Of a stretch of DNA of 64,000 nucleotides, positions 62,294 through 64,000 are shown one piece after another. Positions within the stretch are counted from its first letter, which is position 1. Each line of letters begins with the position of its first letter. Origin of the DNA: Microbacterium tenebrionis (GTDB lineage: Bacteria; Actinomycetota; Actinomycetes; Actinomycetales; Microbacteriaceae); assembly GCF_903645325.1 (NCBI RefSeq), contig NZ_CAHJXQ010000009.1:1-64000 (forward strand), given 5' to 3'. The translations under genes were made by a program, and so were the position numbers. The notes beneath the pieces are model-generated. The model saw only the letters and a list, made by a program, of their open reading frames with translations, was not told the origin of the DNA and made no database searches.

Positions 62294-63706
62294 ATGATCG
62301 CCCTGTCGCTCGCCGAGATCGCAACCATCACCGGCGGCGACCTCCGCCTCGTCGGAACCGACACCGACAGCACCCTCGTCGACGGCGTCGTCGACACCGA
62401 TTCGCGGAACATGACCGCGGGCGGGATCTTCATCGCCAAGCCCGGTGCCGACACCGACGGTCACCGGTTCGTGGGCGCCGCAGTCGCGAACGGTGCGGTG
62501 CTCGCTCTGGTGGAGCACCTCGTCGACGACGAGGTCACGCAGATCGTCGTCCCCGACGTCGTCGAGGCACTCGGCGCACTCGCCCGCGAGGTCGTCGCAC
62601 GCGTGCGCGCAGCAGGCGATCTGAAGATCGTCGGCATCACCGGTTCGAACGGCAAGACCACGACGAAGAACTTCCTGGCGCGGATCCTGCAGGACGACGG
62701 CGAGACGGTCGCGCCCATCAACTCCTACAACAATGAGGTCGGCGCCCCGGTGACGATGCTCCGCGTCACCGAGACCACGCGGTACCTGGTCAGCGAGTTC
62801 GGCGCTGCAGCGCCCGGCAGCATCGCGAAGCTCGCGGGCCTCGTGGAACCCGACGTCGCCGTCGTCCTCATGGTCGGCATGGCGCACGCCGGGGGCTTCG
62901 GCGGGATCGAGGCGACCGCCAAGGCGAAGTCCGAGCTCGTCACGGCATCCCGCGCCGACGGTACGGCCGTCCTGAACATCGACGACCCGCGCGTGGCCGC
63001 CATGCGCGAGATCGCTGACGGGCGGGGGATGACCGTCCTCGGCTTCGGCCGGAACGAGGAAGCCGCCGTCCGGGCATCCGATGTCGAGGTGTCGGCATCC
63101 GGTACGCGGGCGACCATCACGACGGGCGGCGCGTCCTACCCGCTGCATCTGAAGGTGCTGGGCGCCCACCACATCGGCAACGCCCTCGCCGCCATCACGG
63201 CCGCCGGCGCCCTCGGCGTGTCGCCCGCGGACGCCATCGCCCGACTCGAGACCGTCGAGATCGCCGAGCGGTGGCGGATGCAGCCGATGGGCAACGACCG
63301 AGTCCGCATCATCAACGACGCCTACAACGCCAGCCCCGACTCCATGGCCGCAGCTCTGCGCACGCTCGCACAGATCACCGCTCCGGGTGAGCGCACCGTC
63401 GCCGTCCTCGGTGCGATGAGCGAGCTGGGCGAGACCGCGGGGGAGGAGCACGATCGGATCGGGCTGCTCGCCGTCCGCCTGAACATCCAGCGCATCGTCG
63501 TGGTCGGACCCGAGGCGCGACGGCTGTATCTCGCCGCCGTCGGCGAGGGATCCTGGGACAGCGAGGCGATCCATCTGCCCGATCAGGATGCCGCGTTCGA
63601 GTACCTGCGCACCGAGTTGCGCGACGGCGACCGCGTGCTCGTGAAATCGTCCAACTCCGTGGGCCTGCGGCACCTCGGCGATCGTCTGGGAGAATTGTTC
63701 TCGTGA
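62294..63706 (+). CDS. murF: UDP-MurNAc-tripeptide D-Ala-D-Ala ligase
   Basis: 470 residues. ATP loop [12 protein letters not shown] (115-126), then [15 protein letters not shown] (MurF-specific YNNExG), [23 protein letters not shown] and [17 protein letters not shown] (the MurF DAYNANP motif). Adds the D-Ala-D-Ala dipeptide. It directly follows ftsI, so murE is not in its usual place. Its stop overlaps the mraY start. Confidence 0.95.
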   Translation: MIALSLAEIATITGGDLRLVGTDTDSTLVDGVVDTDSRNMTAGGIFIAKPGADTDGHRFVGAAVANGAVLALVEHLVDDEVTQIVVPDVVEALGALAREVVARVRAAGDLKIVGITGSNGKTTTKNFLARILQDDGETVAPINSYNNEVGAPVTMLRVTETTRYLVSEFGAAAPGSIAKLAGLVEPDVAVVLMVGMAHAGGFGGIEATAKAKSELVTASRADGTAVLNIDDPRVAAMREIADGRGMTVLGFGRNEEAAVRASDVEVSASGTRATITTGGASYPLHLKVLGAHHIGNALAAITAAGALGVSPADAIARLETVEIAERWRMQPMGNDRVRIINDAYNASPDSMAAALRTLAQITAPGERTVAVLGAMSELGETAGEEHDRIGLLAVRLNIQRIVVVGPEARRLYLAAVGEGSWDSEAIHLPDQDAAFEYLRTELRDGDRVLVKSSNSVGLRHLGDRLGELFS

Positions 63707-64000
63707 GATCACTCCTCATGGCGGCCGCGATTTCGCTCGCCTTCACTCTGTTCCTCACCCCTGTCTTCCTCCGGCTGTTCCGCCGGTGGGGCTGGGGGCA
63801 GGTCATCCGCACCCCCGAAGACATCGCGAACCCGAGCCACGAGGCCAAGCGCGGCACGCCCACCATGGGCGGCGTGATCTTCATCGTCGGCACGATCGTC
63901 GGCTACTTCACCGGCGTCGTAGCCGGCGGCAGCGAGCCTGCGCTCTCGGCCATCCTCGTGCTGTGGCTCATGGTCGGATTCGGAGCCGTCGGTTTCATCG
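63703..64000 (+). CDS. mraY: Phospho-MurNAc-pentapeptide transferase, 5' part
   Basis: GTG 63703 overlaps the murF stop (GTGA). The visible 99 codons give a first hydrophobic helix ([23 protein letters not shown]), then [15 protein letters not shown], the MraY signature, and the next two helices. It makes lipid I on the membrane. The rest lies beyond the window. Confidence 0.95.
   Translation, partial: MRSLLMAAAISLAFTLFLTPVFLRLFRRWGWGQVIRTPEDIANPSHEAKRGTPTMGGVIFIVGTIVGYFTGVVAGGSEPALSAILVLWLMVGFGAVGFI

Overview
The window looks like chromosome of a high-GC actinobacterium, most likely Microbacteriaceae and possibly Microbacterium. The support is gene content: an imuA'/imuB/dnaE2 mutasome, a GarA-type FHA protein followed by FtsR, an Rv2175c homologue beside a PASTA kinase, class II DAHP synthase, DUF3040, and the mraZ-led division and wall cluster. 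The genus call is inference; no rRNA is present.

Positions 1 to about 20,280 are accessory DNA. From the left: a DprA-like gene cut by the window edge; a small membrane protein; a compact four-gene ATP-grasp peptide-maturase (graspetide-type) operon with two tandem 53-residue precursor peptides (1339-3264); an excisionase/tyrosine integrase pair; and a nucleotide-modification and TIR defence block (5067-11720). That block has a 5-hydroxymethyl-dU DNA kinase-family protein, a thymidylate synthase homologue, a dTMP kinase homologue, a zinc-ribbon protein, and two ThsB-like TIR proteins flanking a multidomain TRAFs-binding/TPR protein. It ends at a 45-bp tRNA-Pro(GGG) 3' fragment that looks like an attachment site. 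Next come a complete IS21-family element with a 4-bp target duplication, an abortive-infection-like gene pair, an internally deleted IS3-like remnant, and an HxlR/alcohol dehydrogenase/flavin monooxygenase cassette that breaks off in a superoxide dismutase fragment.

From about 20.3 kb the window is ordinary chromosome. First come membrane proteins and the SOS mutasome. These are followed by a HicAB pair, a sulfoquinovosidase-like GH31, a diacylglycerol kinase / ether-lipid-synthase-like / TetR / GlpD lipid locus, and dihydrolipoyl dehydrogenase. The run continues with CopC, GarA-FtsR-MerR, two ParA-like ATPases around pyruvate carboxylase, peptide deformylase, FadD, PlsC and AroG. The last part holds the PASTA kinase, a LysM cell-wall protein, Rv2175c, a polyprenyl synthase, and mraZ-rsmH-ftsL-ftsI-murF-mraY (cut by the right edge).

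Four genes between 27 and 38 kb (imuB, hicA, GH31, glpD) carry five frame breaks in total, mostly explicable as one lost base each. Either this stretch has sequencing indels or several real genes are broken; the sequence alone cannot decide.
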